Shown: positions 1 through 9,337 of the stretch, piece by piece
Layout: each line of letters starts with the position of its first letter
Numbering within the stretch: the stretch's first letter is position 1
From: Vreelandella alkaliphila
GTDB lineage: Bacteria; Pseudomonadota; Gammaproteobacteria; Pseudomonadales; Halomonadaceae
Length of the DNA: 64,000 nucleotides
Assembly (NCBI RefSeq): GCF_016107625.1
Contig: NZ_JABASV010000009.1
Location: forward strand, 62,001 to 126,000
Reading direction: 5' to 3'
The notes under the pieces: model-generated
What the model was told of the DNA's origin: nothing
Databases searched by the model: none
What the model saw: only the letters and a program-made list of their open reading frames with translations
Position numbers and translations under genes: made by a program

Positions 1-309
1 TGCCATGCTCATTGCGGAATTTTTCGCCGCTAGGGACGCGCGTTGTGGGGTTATTGCTCATAGGAAAGAGCCTCTCTACTGTGCGGCAGGCAATGCCCAA
101 ACGTCGTGGCGTCTAACCATATGCTGTGGCGATGGCGTTTAAATGCCATGGCGTTGACAGTTGGATCGCCTGCGCGAATACATGCCAAACCCTGAAGATT
201 CTGAATGATACGTAGGTAGTAGGCTAATGTAACATATCTGTTGGTTAACAAGACACTAAGCCCTCTTCATCGAACCGCCAAACAGACAGTCCAGCCAATC
301 GATAGCCCA
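1..309. other. Window edge without a supported gene
   Basis: I see no recognisable protein, RNA gene or terminator here. A short open frame from about position 4 to 141 on the plus strand could be the tail of a gene that starts before the window, but its sequence is not one I recognise. A 66-codon minus-strand frame across 51-251 has no ribosome binding site or family resemblance. The stretch lies downstream of the LysR gene that ends at 310. Confidence 0.3.
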
Positions 310-1296
310 CTATAGTGACAGTAAAGGTAGGCAGGAAACGCCGTGGCTAGGTAGTGGGCTAGATGGGGCTTGGAAATACCGACGAAAATCTGGCAGGTGT
401 TCCCGTGTAAAGCGTAAAAAAAGATCAGCGACTGGTGTCGGAAAATGATCGCGACGATACACCGTGCACCACGAGCGCCGAATAGGGAAGTTAGGTAGCG
501 GGAGCGCTGATAGCAGCCCTTGTTCTAGTTCAAGTTGAACCGCCAAGCGGGGCAAGACGGCAACGCCTAAGTGGGCCATAACGCCTTGTTTAATGGCTTC
601 ATTAGTGCCTAATTCAATGCGGTGGGGAAGGCCGACTTCTTGGTCAACAGCCAGTTGCTCAAATGCGATACGCACCCCAGAACCTGGCTCACGCATCAAT
701 ACATAATGGCGCGCAAAGTCGGCTAATGTTGGTGCTTCCATGTGAAGTAGTGGGTGGTCTGGCCATACGAGAGCGATGAGTTCATTTTCAAGAATGGGCA
801 TGACTACCAGGTCGTCGTCTTCAGGCACCATGGCCATAATCACGACATCATCTTTTTGTTCTGCCAGTCTTTCCAGCGCTTGACTGCGGTTGCATACCTT
901 TAGACGAATACGTACGTCGGGATAGCGTGCTCGAAACCGTGCTAGTAAATAAGGCACCACATACTGGGCTGAGGAGACTGCTGCGATGTTCAGCTCACCG
1001 CTAATGCTGCCATTAATCTCCGAGAGATTCATTTGCAGTCTAGAGAGCTGTCCGAAAATCTCGCGTGTGGAGAGCGCTAGGGTATCCGCGGCAGGTAGCA
1101 CGTGAAGGGTTTTACCGGCATATTTAAACAGCGGCTGACCAAGAGCGAGTTCTAACTGGCGAATTTGTGCGCTAACCGCAGGTTGTGTAAGCCCTAGCTG
1201 CTCGGCTGCGCGCGAGTAAGAGCGCTGGCGGTGAACTGCCTGAAATACCTGTAATTGTCGGAAGGTCAAACGGTTGAGTAGTGTAAGGGATGACAT
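310..1296 (-). CDS. LysR-family transcriptional regulator (CbbR-like N-terminus)
   Basis: A DNA-binding regulator of the LysR family. The N-terminal winged helix-turn-helix is plain (LTFRQLQVFQAV, then SRAAEQLGLTQPAVSAQIRQLE), followed by a periplasmic-binding-protein-like effector domain from about residue 95. The helix-turn-helix most resembles the CbbR subgroup, but no carbon-fixation gene is nearby, so the effector is unknown. I start the gene at the ATG ending at 1296 (328 residues), because TAGAGG lies just upstream of it; a start 45 bases earlier would add an unusual leader. It is transcribed away from the DUF3141 gene, and control of that neighbour is a reasonable inference from the divergent layout. 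The C-terminal 20 or so residues look non-conserved. Confidence 0.85.
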   Translation of the reverse strand: MSSLTLLNRLTFRQLQVFQAVHRQRSYSRAAEQLGLTQPAVSAQIRQLELALGQPLFKYAGKTLHVLPAADTLALSTREIFGQLSRLQMNLSEINGSISGELNIAAVSSAQYVVPYLLARFRARYPDVRIRLKVCNRSQALERLAEQKDDVVIMAMVPEDDDLVVMPILENELIALVWPDHPLLHMEAPTLADFARHYVLMREPGSGVRIAFEQLAVDQEVGLPHRIELGTNEAIKQGVMAHLGVAVLPRLAVQLELEQGLLSALPLPNFPIRRSWCTVYRRDHFPTPVADLFLRFTREHLPDFRRYFQAPSSPLPSHGVSCLPLLSL

Positions 1297-1525
1297 AACA
1301 ACCTCTAGGTATACACCCTCCGAAGATAGAAAGTGCCACAAAACAAAAAAGTTTCAGCATTACGCTGGAAATGCTACCACCGATGATGTGCGGCGTCTTT
1401 ATGACAACAATGATGAATTTGCAAAGGTAGGCATCGACGTTATGCAGTGAGTGGCCTAAACTATATTGCATTGCAGCATCAACGCTTCGGGACAGATGCT
1501 TTGCATCAACCCAATGGGAGAATTT

Positions 1526-4048
1526 ATGAACTTTCTCGCTCATCCTTTGTTGCCTGGCAGCGCGCTGAAAAGCCTGTGGCCAGGAGCGTCTGATCAAATG
1601 GCTCCATTACCGGTCGGCGAGGCCTTTGCTAGCATGGTAGATCCGTTCGGATTCGGACGGGCTGCAGCGGGCTATTGGCGCGACAGTATTGAGCGTAGCG
1701 TCCTGTATTGGGATGTTATGCGCGAACGCGGAAATCAATATCTTGAGCATATGGAGCAAACCAAGCCGAACGTGCTTGGATTTGATACAGAGGTGCTCAT
1801 TGATGGACGTACGCTTCCCCATCCAACCAATTATGAGCTGCTGAGAGTTCTTCCCCCCAGCCATATTCAGATTGACCCTGAGAAACGACCGTTTGTTGTC
1901 GTGGATCCTAGGGCAGGTCATGGCCCTGGTATCGGCGGGTTCAAGCCTGATAGCGAGCTTGGGGTTGCTCTAAAGGCTGGTCACCCTTGCTATTTTATTG
2001 GTTTTTTGCCTTTTCCTGAACCGGGGCAAACCGTTGAGGATGTGGTAGAAGCGGAAATTGCGTTTTTGCGTCATGTTATCGCTCTGCACCCAGAAACAGC
2101 TGAAAAACCAATGGTGGTGGGGAACTGTCAGGCGGGTTGGCAAATAATGATGGCTGCGGCACTTGAGCCGGATGTGTTTGGTCCGATTCTTATTGCCGGT
2201 GCTCCGCTTTCTTACTGGGCCGGGGAGCACGGTAAAGCGCCCATGCGCTATACCGGTGGTATGACCGGTGGAAGCTGGATTACTGCTTTAACTAGCGACA
2301 TTGGTAACGGCCTGTTTGATGGTGCTTGGCTAGTGCAGAACTTCGAGCGTCTCAACCCAGCCAATACCTACTGGAAAAAGCAGTACCATCTGTATGACAA
2401 CATTGATACCGAATCCAAACGCTATTTAGAGTTCGAGCGCTGGTGGGGTGGTCACGTTGTTTTAGGTGGCCAAGAGATCCAATATATTGTCGATAACCTA
2501 TTTGTTGGTAATCGTCTCTCGACGGCCCAACTGGTGACTCGCGATGGCCGCCGGATTGATCTTCGCAATGTGCGCTCACCTGTTGTCGTATTCTGCTCGC
2601 GTGGTGACGACATAACGCCGCCGCCTCAGGCGCTGGGTTGGATTCGTGATTTATACGAAGGCGAAGAAGATATCATCGCCAACGAGCAGACGATCGTGTA
2701 CTGCATGCACGACACAACAGGGCACTTAGGGATCTTTGTTTCCGGTAGTGTGTCGCGTAAAGAGCATGCTGAGTTCACGGCCAACATGGACTATATCGAC
2801 GTTATGCCGCCCGGGCTGTATGAGACAACGGTTTCGCATGTCAGCGAGCGAGATGATGCGGAGTTACTTGAGCGTGATTATTTGCTTGAGTTCACATCGC
2901 GTAACTTTGAGGAGCTGGATCAGGATGTAATGCATATCCCAGAAGATGATCGTCGCTTTGCAACGGTTGCACGTATTTCTGAGATCAATCTTGGTTTCTA
3001 TCGGCTGTACGTTCAACCCTGGGTGCAGGCCATGATGACGCCAGAAGCGGCACGCTGGATTCGTCGTATGCATCCTATCCGGTTAGGCTACAAGCTTCTA
3101 TCTGATCGTAATCCGCTGACCGTTCCGCTGCCGGTGATAGCTGAAGCAGTACGCAGCAATCGTCAGCAAGTGGGTCAAGATAATGTTTTCAAAGCATTAG
3201 AAACGATGTGCTCCGATCAAATCGTCGCCAATCTCAATGCAGTGCGAGATTTGCGCGATAGCACGACGGAAAGGCTGTTTATGGACATTTACGGACAGCC
3301 ACTACTGCAAGCAGCGGTAGGTTTGCATGGCGATGCGCATGTGCATCGTCGTCGTCCTGGAGCCGAGCCAGAGCATCAACGTTTTGTTGAAAACCGCAAA
3401 AATGAGCTGCGCAATAAAATAGCCCAGGGTGGCGCTCATGAAGCCGTCATGCGCTCAGTTATCTATGTGCTAGGTGGAGCGCCAGCGACAGATGAGCGTA
3501 ATTTCAAACGGTTACGTGCTTCCCGTGCTGAGTTAGAGCCTAGTTCAACGTTGAGTGAATTTAAGCGTTTGGTACGCGATCAGTTCTTTATCCTGAAATT
3601 AGATCGTGAGCGAGCGCTATCGTCATTGCCCGAGCTGTTAAAAGGGCAAAGCAGCAGTGACATCGACGGGCATATCGAGCACCTTAAACATGTGTTCGCT
3701 GCGAGCGGTGAATTATCTGAGCACGCAGCAGAGCGTTTTGAGCAGGTGAAGATGCTATTTGATCAAGCGAGGCCGCCGAAAGCCGCTCAACCAAAAGCCT
3801 TGAGCGCACCCGCTACTGACACTAAGCAAGCAGGTGACCAGAAGGCGGCTATTGATACGCAAACCGCTGCAAGCTCTCCAGCTGAAAGCGTGTCGACAGA
3901 GACAGTATCGACGGAAAAGGAGGCTACCCAACGCGCATCTACCGAAACGGTGCCTGCTACTAATAATGTAGCAGCAGATGCAGCTAAAGAAGCAAGCAAG
4001 CCTCAGCCAAGAGCGGCGTCGCGTAGGAAACCACCGCGCAAGCGCTAA
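1526..4048 (+). CDS. DUF3141 family protein, PHA-synthase-like alpha/beta hydrolase
   Basis: A protein of about 840 residues whose first two thirds form an alpha/beta-hydrolase related to class I/III polyhydroxyalkanoate synthases. A lipase-like box GNCQAG places a nucleophilic cysteine at residue 201. GDDITPP supplies acid residues D361/D362 and TGHLGIF supplies H400, so the Cys-Asp-His triad of PhaC enzymes appears complete. The last 80 residues are low-complexity (Ala, Thr, Ser, Lys) and end in a basic RRKPPRKR tail. The start at 1526 follows GGGAG with a five-base gap; an upstream in-frame ATG at 1466 lacks such a site. The family is annotated only as DUF3141, so polymer synthesis, depolymerisation or acyl transfer are all possible. 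A terminator follows, so it seems to be a single-gene unit. Confidence 0.85.
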   Translation: MNFLAHPLLPGSALKSLWPGASDQMAPLPVGEAFASMVDPFGFGRAAAGYWRDSIERSVLYWDVMRERGNQYLEHMEQTKPNVLGFDTEVLIDGRTLPHPTNYELLRVLPPSHIQIDPEKRPFVVVDPRAGHGPGIGGFKPDSELGVALKAGHPCYFIGFLPFPEPGQTVEDVVEAEIAFLRHVIALHPETAEKPMVVGNCQAGWQIMMAAALEPDVFGPILIAGAPLSYWAGEHGKAPMRYTGGMTGGSWITALTSDIGNGLFDGAWLVQNFERLNPANTYWKKQYHLYDNIDTESKRYLEFERWWGGHVVLGGQEIQYIVDNLFVGNRLSTAQLVTRDGRRIDLRNVRSPVVVFCSRGDDITPPPQALGWIRDLYEGEEDIIANEQTIVYCMHDTTGHLGIFVSGSVSRKEHAEFTANMDYIDVMPPGLYETTVSHVSERDDAELLERDYLLEFTSRNFEELDQDVMHIPEDDRRFATVARISEINLGFYRLYVQPWVQAMMTPEAARWIRRMHPIRLGYKLLSDRNPLTVPLPVIAEAVRSNRQQVGQDNVFKALETMCSDQIVANLNAVRDLRDSTTERLFMDIYGQPLLQAAVGLHGDAHVHRRRPGAEPEHQRFVENRKNELRNKIAQGGAHEAVMRSVIYVLGGAPATDERNFKRLRASRAELEPSSTLSEFKRLVRDQFFILKLDRERALSSLPELLKGQSSSDIDGHIEHLKHVFAASGELSEHAAERFEQVKMLFDQARPPKAAQPKALSAPATDTKQAGDQKAAIDTQTAASSPAESVSTETVSTEKEATQRASTETVPATNNVAADAAKEASKPQPRAASRRKPPRKR

Positions 4049-4066
4049 GTGTTGTAGCGTTTGTCT

Positions 4067-4099
4067 ACGCCCCTGTTTTGATACAGGGGCGTTTTTTTG
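4067..4099 (+). terminator. Rho-independent terminator after the DUF3141 gene
   Basis: A perfect 10-bp stem (ACGCCCCTGT / ACAGGGGCGT) with a six-base loop is followed directly by a run of T residues. It begins 19 bases after the stop codon at 4048 and separates this gene from topA. Confidence 0.9.
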
Positions 4100-4351
4100 T
4101 TTCCGTATTTTGGGTTGCCGTCTGCGTATTGGCAGTCTAGTGTCTAGCTACTTCATTATGAAAAATAGTACGGATAGACACCTTGCGCTTCAGCATTAGT
4201 TTGTTACTTATGCGTCGGTTGTTACTGGCGCTTGTTGCAGGCCTGGGGTAGGGTAGGCGCATTTTTCTCATGGTCGTCAAGTGGTAACAACAGGCGACAA
4301 CGTATTCAGAGCATGGGCGATAGCGCCTGAGCATTAGGAAAGTGGAGCACT

Positions 4352-6979
4352 ATGGGCAAGTCACTGGTCATCGTCGAGTCGCCTGCGAAAGCGAAGACGA
4401 TCAATAAGTATCTCGGCAACGATTTCATCGTAAAGTCGAGCGTGGGTCACATCCGTGACCTGCCGACCAGCGGCTCAGGTAAGGCAGCCTCCGACCCGAA
4501 GGAGCGCGCTCGCCAGGCTGCGGCAACACGCAAGATGTCGGCGGAAGAGAAAGCAGAGTACAAAAAACGTAAGGCTCATGATCAGTTAATTCGGCGGATG
4601 GGCATTGACCCGGATAACGGCTGGGAAGCGCGCTATGAAGTGCTCCCTGGTAAGGAAAAAGTCGTCGCTGAATTAAAGAAACTGGCTGAAAAAGCTGATG
4701 CTGTTTATCTCGCAACGGATTTGGACCGCGAAGGGGAAGCAATTGCCTGGCATTTGCGCGAGACGATTGGTGGTGATAACAGTCGTTATAAGCGCGTTGT
4801 ATTTAATGAAATAACCAAAAATGCCATTCAGGATGCGTTTAAGTCGCCAGGGGCGCTAAATATTCCCCGGGTAGAAGCGCAGCAAGCGCGCCGCTTCTTG
4901 GATCGTGTTGTTGGTTTTATGCTTTCACCGTTGCTGTGGGCCAAGATTGCCAGGGGCTTATCAGCAGGTCGTGTTCAATCTGTCGCGGTTCGCTTGATCG
5001 TTGAGCGTGAACGCGAAATTCGTGCGTTTATTCCTGAAGAGTTTTGGGATGTCCATGCAGATCTCGCTTCCCCGGATGGCGAGCTGGTTAGATTTGCGTT
5101 GGTGCGTCAGGATGGTAAACCCTTCCGTCCTACCTCCGAAAAGGACACGCTTGCGCGCATTGAGCAACTGCGCAAAGCCAAGCTTGCGATTACCTCCCGT
5201 GAAGACAAGCCGACGAGCTCCAAGCCTACTGCTCCGTTTATTACCTCAACATTGCAGCAGGCTGCCAGTGGCCGGTTAGGGTTCTCTGTTAAGAAAACCA
5301 TGACCATGGCTCAGCGTCTCTACGAGGCCGGTTACATTACCTACATGCGTACCGACTCCACCAATCTTTCAAAGGATGCGGTAGAGAGTGTTCGCTCGTT
5401 TATTGGTGATGAGTACGGAGCACGCTATTTGCCAGACTCTGCTAACCGTTACAGCAGCAAGGAGAGCGCCCAAGAAGCCCACGAGGCGATCAGGCCCTCT
5501 AGCGTTGAGCGCAAGGCTAGTGACCTATCTGGAATGGAGCGTGATGCAGAGCGTCTCTACGAGCTGATTTGGCGTCAATTTGTGGCCTGTCAGATGACGC
5601 CTGCGGAGTACCTTTCCAGTACGCTGAGTGTTGAGGTTGATGGCTACGACTTGCGCGCCAAAGGGCGAGTGCTCAAGTTTGATGGTTATACGCGGGTGAT
5701 GAAACCATCGGGTAAAAATGAAGACCAAAGCCTGCCTGATTTGCCGAAGGGCACGGCGATGGCGCTTGAAAAGCTTGACCCGCAGCAGCACTTTACTAAA
5801 CCGGCCCCGCGTTATACGGAAGCCAGCTTAGTAAAAGAGCTCGAGAAGCAGGGCATTGGCCGTCCTTCTACCTATGCTGCCATCATTTCCACGATTCAGG
5901 ATCGTGGTTACGTGAAGCTAGAAAGTCGCCGTTTTTATGCTGAAAAATTGGGTGATATTGTCACCGAACGGCTGAAAGAGTCTTTCCCCGATTTGATGGA
6001 TTATTCGTTTACGGCTCGAATGGAAGATAGCCTGGATGAAGTTGCGGAAGGCGAGCGTAACTGGCAAGCCTTGCTGGATGCTTTCTATGGTGAATTCAGT
6101 CAGGAGCTTAGCAAAGCCGAAAGCGACGAAGGAATGCGCCCTAATCAGCCGGTTCCTACGGATATTGACTGCCCAAGTTGCGGTCGCAAAATGCAAATTC
6201 GGACGGCTTCCACCGGTGTGTTCTTGGGTTGCAGTGGTTATAACTTGCCGCCCAAAGAGCGCTGTAAAACCACCATTGATTTAATCCCTGGTGAAGAAGC
6301 TGTTGCAGAAGATGCAGGCGAAGAAGCAGAAACCAACGCACTCCGTGCCAAGCGTCGTTGCCAGAAGTGCGGAACCGCCATGGATAACTATCTCATCGAT
6401 GAGGGTCGCAAACTGCATATTTGTGGCAATAGCCCTGATTGTGATGGTTATGAGGTGGAAGCGGGCAAGTTCAAAATCAAAGGGTACGACGGCCCCATTA
6501 TCGAATGCGATAAGTGTGGTTCTGAGATGCAGCTTAAGTCAGGTCGATTTGGCAAATATTTCGGCTGCACCAACAGTGAGTGTAAAAACACCCGCAAGTT
6601 GCTTCGTAGTGGTGAAGTGGCACCGCCCAAAATGGACCCCATTCCCATGCCGGAACTGGCCTGCCAGAAGGTAGAGGATCACTACGTGCTGCGTGATGGT
6701 GCCAGTGGCTTGTTCTTAGCGGCCAGCAAGTTTCCTAAAAATCGTGAAACCCGTCCGCCGCTGGTAAAAGAGCTAAAAGCCCACGCCGACGAACTACCGG
6801 AAAAGTATCACTTTATCTTAAAGGCGCCCAGCGAAGACCCGGATGGCCGTCCTGCGCAAATTCGCTACTCACGGAAAAATAAAGAGCAGTACGTGATGAC
6901 CGATGAAGAAGGTAAAGCAACCGGCTGGAAGGCGACATTTGAGGCGGGTAAATGGCACGTGGAGGATAAGCGCAAGTGA
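4352..6979 (+). CDS. topA: DNA topoisomerase I
   Basis: Type IA topoisomerase that relaxes negative supercoils through a 5'-phosphotyrosine intermediate. The TOPRIM domain is at the N-terminus ([13 protein letters not shown] and later [12 protein letters not shown]). The catalytic tyrosine is in [10 protein letters not shown] at residue 331. The C-terminal third carries three four-cysteine zinc modules beginning near residues 607, 670 and 719, and then a basic tail. The 875-residue length fits proteobacterial TopA. The ATG follows GGAAAGTGGAG. The stop codon overlaps the GTG start of the next gene by four bases (GTGA), so the two are probably translationally coupled. Confidence 0.98.
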   Translation: MGKSLVIVESPAKAKTINKYLGNDFIVKSSVGHIRDLPTSGSGKAASDPKERARQAAATRKMSAEEKAEYKKRKAHDQLIRRMGIDPDNGWEARYEVLPGKEKVVAELKKLAEKADAVYLATDLDREGEAIAWHLRETIGGDNSRYKRVVFNEITKNAIQDAFKSPGALNIPRVEAQQARRFLDRVVGFMLSPLLWAKIARGLSAGRVQSVAVRLIVEREREIRAFIPEEFWDVHADLASPDGELVRFALVRQDGKPFRPTSEKDTLARIEQLRKAKLAITSREDKPTSSKPTAPFITSTLQQAASGRLGFSVKKTMTMAQRLYEAGYITYMRTDSTNLSKDAVESVRSFIGDEYGARYLPDSANRYSSKESAQEAHEAIRPSSVERKASDLSGMERDAERLYELIWRQFVACQMTPAEYLSSTLSVEVDGYDLRAKGRVLKFDGYTRVMKPSGKNEDQSLPDLPKGTAMALEKLDPQQHFTKPAPRYTEASLVKELEKQGIGRPSTYAAIISTIQDRGYVKLESRRFYAEKLGDIVTERLKESFPDLMDYSFTARMEDSLDEVAEGERNWQALLDAFYGEFSQELSKAESDEGMRPNQPVPTDIDCPSCGRKMQIRTASTGVFLGCSGYNLPPKERCKTTIDLIPGEEAVAEDAGEEAETNALRAKRRCQKCGTAMDNYLIDEGRKLHICGNSPDCDGYEVEAGKFKIKGYDGPIIECDKCGSEMQLKSGRFGKYFGCTNSECKNTRKLLRSGEVAPPKMDPIPMPELACQKVEDHYVLRDGASGLFLAASKFPKNRETRPPLVKELKAHADELPEKYHFILKAPSEDPDGRPAQIRYSRKNKEQYVMTDEEGKATGWKATFEAGKWHVEDKRK

Positions 6980-7437
6980 GCCCACGTTCTCGTACCAACC
7001 AACTGCTTTATCAAGCTGAGCTTTTGGTTGGTCTTCCAGCAGGTAATGACGAACATGCTCAGGCTCTTCAAATGGCGATTGAAGAGAGCGCCTTGGCGCT
7101 CTTTGAGCTGGCATTAAACTCGCTGCTCAAAGAAGTGACCGAGCATGCGCGTCTTAACGAGCATGGCTGGCAAGTGCTCCTTAATGAGAAGGGGCCTGCC
7201 GTTGCTGAGCTGCAGCGCTTAAGAGATATGCTGCACCAGCCGGATAGCTGGTTGCACTGGCTGGTAGGGCAAATTGAGAAACTGCACAGTGACGAGGGGG
7301 CTAGTAAACGCGCAGTGCAGAACCCCTCAATGATCGCTGTCGGCAGCCAAGTGAGTGTTGCTGACCAGCTGTTAGCTAACCTTCATGCTGCAAAACGGGA
7401 TATTGCTGCGTTACGTGAAACTAGCCAAGAGTGGTAA
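6976..7437 (+). CDS. Hypothetical protein downstream of topA (DUF6586/PA3010-like)
   Basis: A mostly helical soluble protein of 153 residues with no enzyme motif that I can see. Position and appearance match the small conserved gene found right after topA in pseudomonads (PA3010 type, DUF6586); that assignment is from memory of the family and not from a search. It begins with GTG, overlapping the topA stop by four bases, so expression is tied to topA. There are no membrane segments or signal peptide. The function is unknown. Confidence 0.7.
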   Translation: MSPRSRTNQLLYQAELLVGLPAGNDEHAQALQMAIEESALALFELALNSLLKEVTEHARLNEHGWQVLLNEKGPAVAELQRLRDMLHQPDSWLHWLVGQIEKLHSDEGASKRAVQNPSMIAVGSQVSVADQLLANLHAAKRDIAALRETSQEW

Positions 7438-7490
7438 TTATAACGACAAACGTATTGCCTAGAGAGAGTGAATCGCAAGAGGAGATATAG

Positions 7491-7955
7491 ATGCGCTATA
7501 ACCAAGTCAAAGACTTCGTTGAATGGGCCGCGGATTATCATGGGCGCATGGCGCGTCAGTATCGTGCTGCGGCTGATTCAAGCGACCAACAACGTCTTGT
7601 CATGGCGTTAACGTATTTAGCCGACAGCGAACTCCGGATGAAGACTGGGCTGGAGGCGCTTTTTAGTGATGGCTTTAATCATAAAGAAGTGTTGGAAATA
7701 TGGTTTGATGACCCTAATGACTTTCCTCAGCCTCCAGCCCTTGAGGCACTTGCTCAACAAACGATTGCAGACTCAATTGATGAGCTGACTCGTGTAGCGG
7801 TTGAGTCGCATCGCAAGCTACAGGATCTCTATGAGCATCGTGCATCACGGGCAAAAATAGAGCCAGAGGAAACTTTTTTTAACGCCTTGGCGGAAGGGCA
7901 TCATGCTGAAGCGCGCAAGCTAGTAACGAGTATGCAAGAATTCGAAGATATCTAG
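7491..7955 (+). CDS. Hypothetical helical protein, possibly ferritin-like
   Basis: 154 residues preceded by AAGAGGAGATATAG, a good ribosome binding site. The sequence reads as four or five amphipathic helices with acidic and histidine residues spaced along them (residues E11, H17, the DSELRM segment near 53-58, ESHRKL near 104, and EGHHAEARK near 135). Such spacing resembles ferritin-like or rubrerythrin-like bundles, but a full pair of ExxH motifs is not seen, so this is only a suggestion. There is no signal peptide. It follows the topA unit by 53 bases and may be co-transcribed with it. I do not recognise the family. Confidence 0.6.
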   Translation: MRYNQVKDFVEWAADYHGRMARQYRAAADSSDQQRLVMALTYLADSELRMKTGLEALFSDGFNHKEVLEIWFDDPNDFPQPPALEALAQQTIADSIDELTRVAVESHRKLQDLYEHRASRAKIEPEETFFNALAEGHHAEARKLVTSMQEFEDI

Positions 7956-8129
7956 GCAGGCATTTGAGGTGATTTAGATAGCGTTTAATAATGGCGCGGT
8001 TGCCATATTGTCGCACTGGCTTATTTTTTGGCTTTTTTGAAAGCACTGACATTTGGTGTGAGAATAAGGTATAACAACCGCCACAAATGCTTTGTTGGCT
8101 GGTGATACTGGCCTATATAGAGAACGATA

Positions 8130-8762
8130 ATGATGCCTGTAAACCGTCGCCGTTTTTTAGCGTTGGCGCTGGGCTGGCCTGCTGTGGCCAGTGCAGCGAC
8201 TTCCGGTACCTTAAATAATTATGAGCCCACAGATCTGGTTGAGACGCTGCTTTCGCGTGCGAGTATTCCGCGTCACAGCAATGAACTTTGGGTATTAATT
8301 GATGATAAAGACGCCACGTTGAGTGTTTACCGTGGTAATGCGTTGGTTGAGCACTACGCGCCCATATCCCTTGGGCGAGGTGGGGCGAAAACCCAGCGGA
8401 TCCGCGGTGATAATGTGACACCACTTGGCGAGTTTCGAATTAATCGATTTAATTACGAAAGTCAGTGGCATATCTTTATTGGTATCGATTATCCTACGCC
8501 ACCTCATGCGAGGATGGCGCTCGAAAAAGGCATTTATTCCCAAGCGGATTATGATGCTTATTTTGATCACTATCAGCGCCACGGCTCACCGCCGCAGAAT
8601 ACGGCATTGGGCGGTGCCATTGGCATACATGGTATTGGCGAGGGTGATCCAGATATTCATGGCCAGTACCACTGGACTCAGGGTTGTGTTGCTGTCACCA
8701 ACGAGCAAATTGAACGCGTTGCGTCGCTGGTAGGTGTTGGCACTCGCGTAGTGATCCGATAA
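8130..8762 (+). CDS. L,D-transpeptidase (YkuD domain), exported
   Basis: A peptidoglycan L,D-transpeptidase-type protein of 210 residues. The N-terminus has NRRRFLALALG followed by a short hydrophobic stretch and an Ala-rich cleavage region, which suits export and resembles a Tat signal. The YkuD domain follows: WVLIDDKDATLSVY, then a catalytic block with GIHGIG and HWTQGCVAV, placing the nucleophile at C186. The family either crosslinks meso-diaminopimelate residues or attaches lipoprotein to the wall. It lies upstream of an OprI-type lipoprotein, which suggests an envelope role. ATG-ATG doublets make 8130 and 8133 equally possible starts. Confidence 0.9.
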   Translation: MMPVNRRRFLALALGWPAVASAATSGTLNNYEPTDLVETLLSRASIPRHSNELWVLIDDKDATLSVYRGNALVEHYAPISLGRGGAKTQRIRGDNVTPLGEFRINRFNYESQWHIFIGIDYPTPPHARMALEKGIYSQADYDAYFDHYQRHGSPPQNTALGGAIGIHGIGEGDPDIHGQYHWTQGCVAVTNEQIERVASLVGVGTRVVIR

Positions 8763-8984
8763 GCTATGTCGTTGAAGGAAGTTAAAGGTTTTAAATACGT
8801 GGCTATAGACAACCGCTGTGGTCTATTATAAAACAGCGTTTGACTTGCGTGCATTGGTGTAATGCCATGGTACAAGTCGCTGTAAAGAACCTGCACCGCA
8901 GGTAGACAAAATTGAGCTAACGCTTTAGCCTTAAATTTGTCATACCCTTAACGTTGTACCCAAGGAAGACTCAAGGAGAACATT

Positions 8985-9248
8985 ATGACTCTGAAGACTG
9001 CTCTGAAGATGACTGCCGCTGCTGCTTCACTGGCAATCCTGGCTGGCTGTGCTTCTACCAGCGCCCTGGAAGAAGTTCGCATGACTGCTGAATCTGCACA
9101 GGCTGACGCCGCAGAAGCACGCAGCATGGCTTCACAAGCAATGAACACTGCTAACCAAGCTCAGCGCGATGCGCAAGCTGCTCTGCAGATGTCTCAGCAG
9201 AACCGTGAAGAAATGAACCGCATGTTCCAGCGTTCCATGCAGAAGTAA
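8985..9248 (+). CDS. oprI: OprI/Lpp-type alanine-zipper outer-membrane lipoprotein
   Basis: An 87-residue murein lipoprotein. The lipoprotein signal ends in the lipobox LAGC, so the mature N-terminal cysteine is lipidated. The mature part is an Ala-rich heptad coiled coil (repeats such as AESAQADAAEARSMASQA) that would trimerise. It ends in lysine (MQK), the residue that L,D-transpeptidases join to diaminopimelate in Lpp-type proteins. Strong SD CAAGGAG precedes the ATG, and codon choice is narrow (CTG, CGC, GCT), as in very highly expressed genes. A canonical terminator follows. The convergent next gene is a candidate enzyme for its attachment. Confidence 0.95.
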   Translation: MTLKTALKMTAAAASLAILAGCASTSALEEVRMTAESAQADAAEARSMASQAMNTANQAQRDAQAALQMSQQNREEMNRMFQRSMQK

Positions 9249-9297
9249 TTCTGCCTGGGCTCTAAGTGTTAAAACTTAGGGTTGCTGTAGATGTAAA

Positions 9298-9324
9298 AAA
9301 ACCCCGCCTCGGCGGGGTTTTTTT
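9298..9324. terminator. Terminator between lpp and the convergent L,D-transpeptidase gene
   Basis: A GC-rich stem (ACCCCGCC / GGCGGGGT) is flanked by A residues on the left and seven T residues on the right, so it can act in both directions. It serves the lipoprotein gene ending at 9248 and probably also the minus-strand gene ending at 9338. Confidence 0.93.
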
Positions 9325-9337
9325 ATTTTGACTAAGG

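Noticed and set aside
51..251. Minus-strand 66-codon frame at the window edge
   Set aside because: No ribosome binding site, no recognisable sequence, and its residue composition is not protein-like.
1320..1525. Inverted CAGC/GCTG pieces in the LysR-DUF3141 spacer as an operator
   Set aside because: The spacing does not fit T-N11-A and the arms are only four bases.
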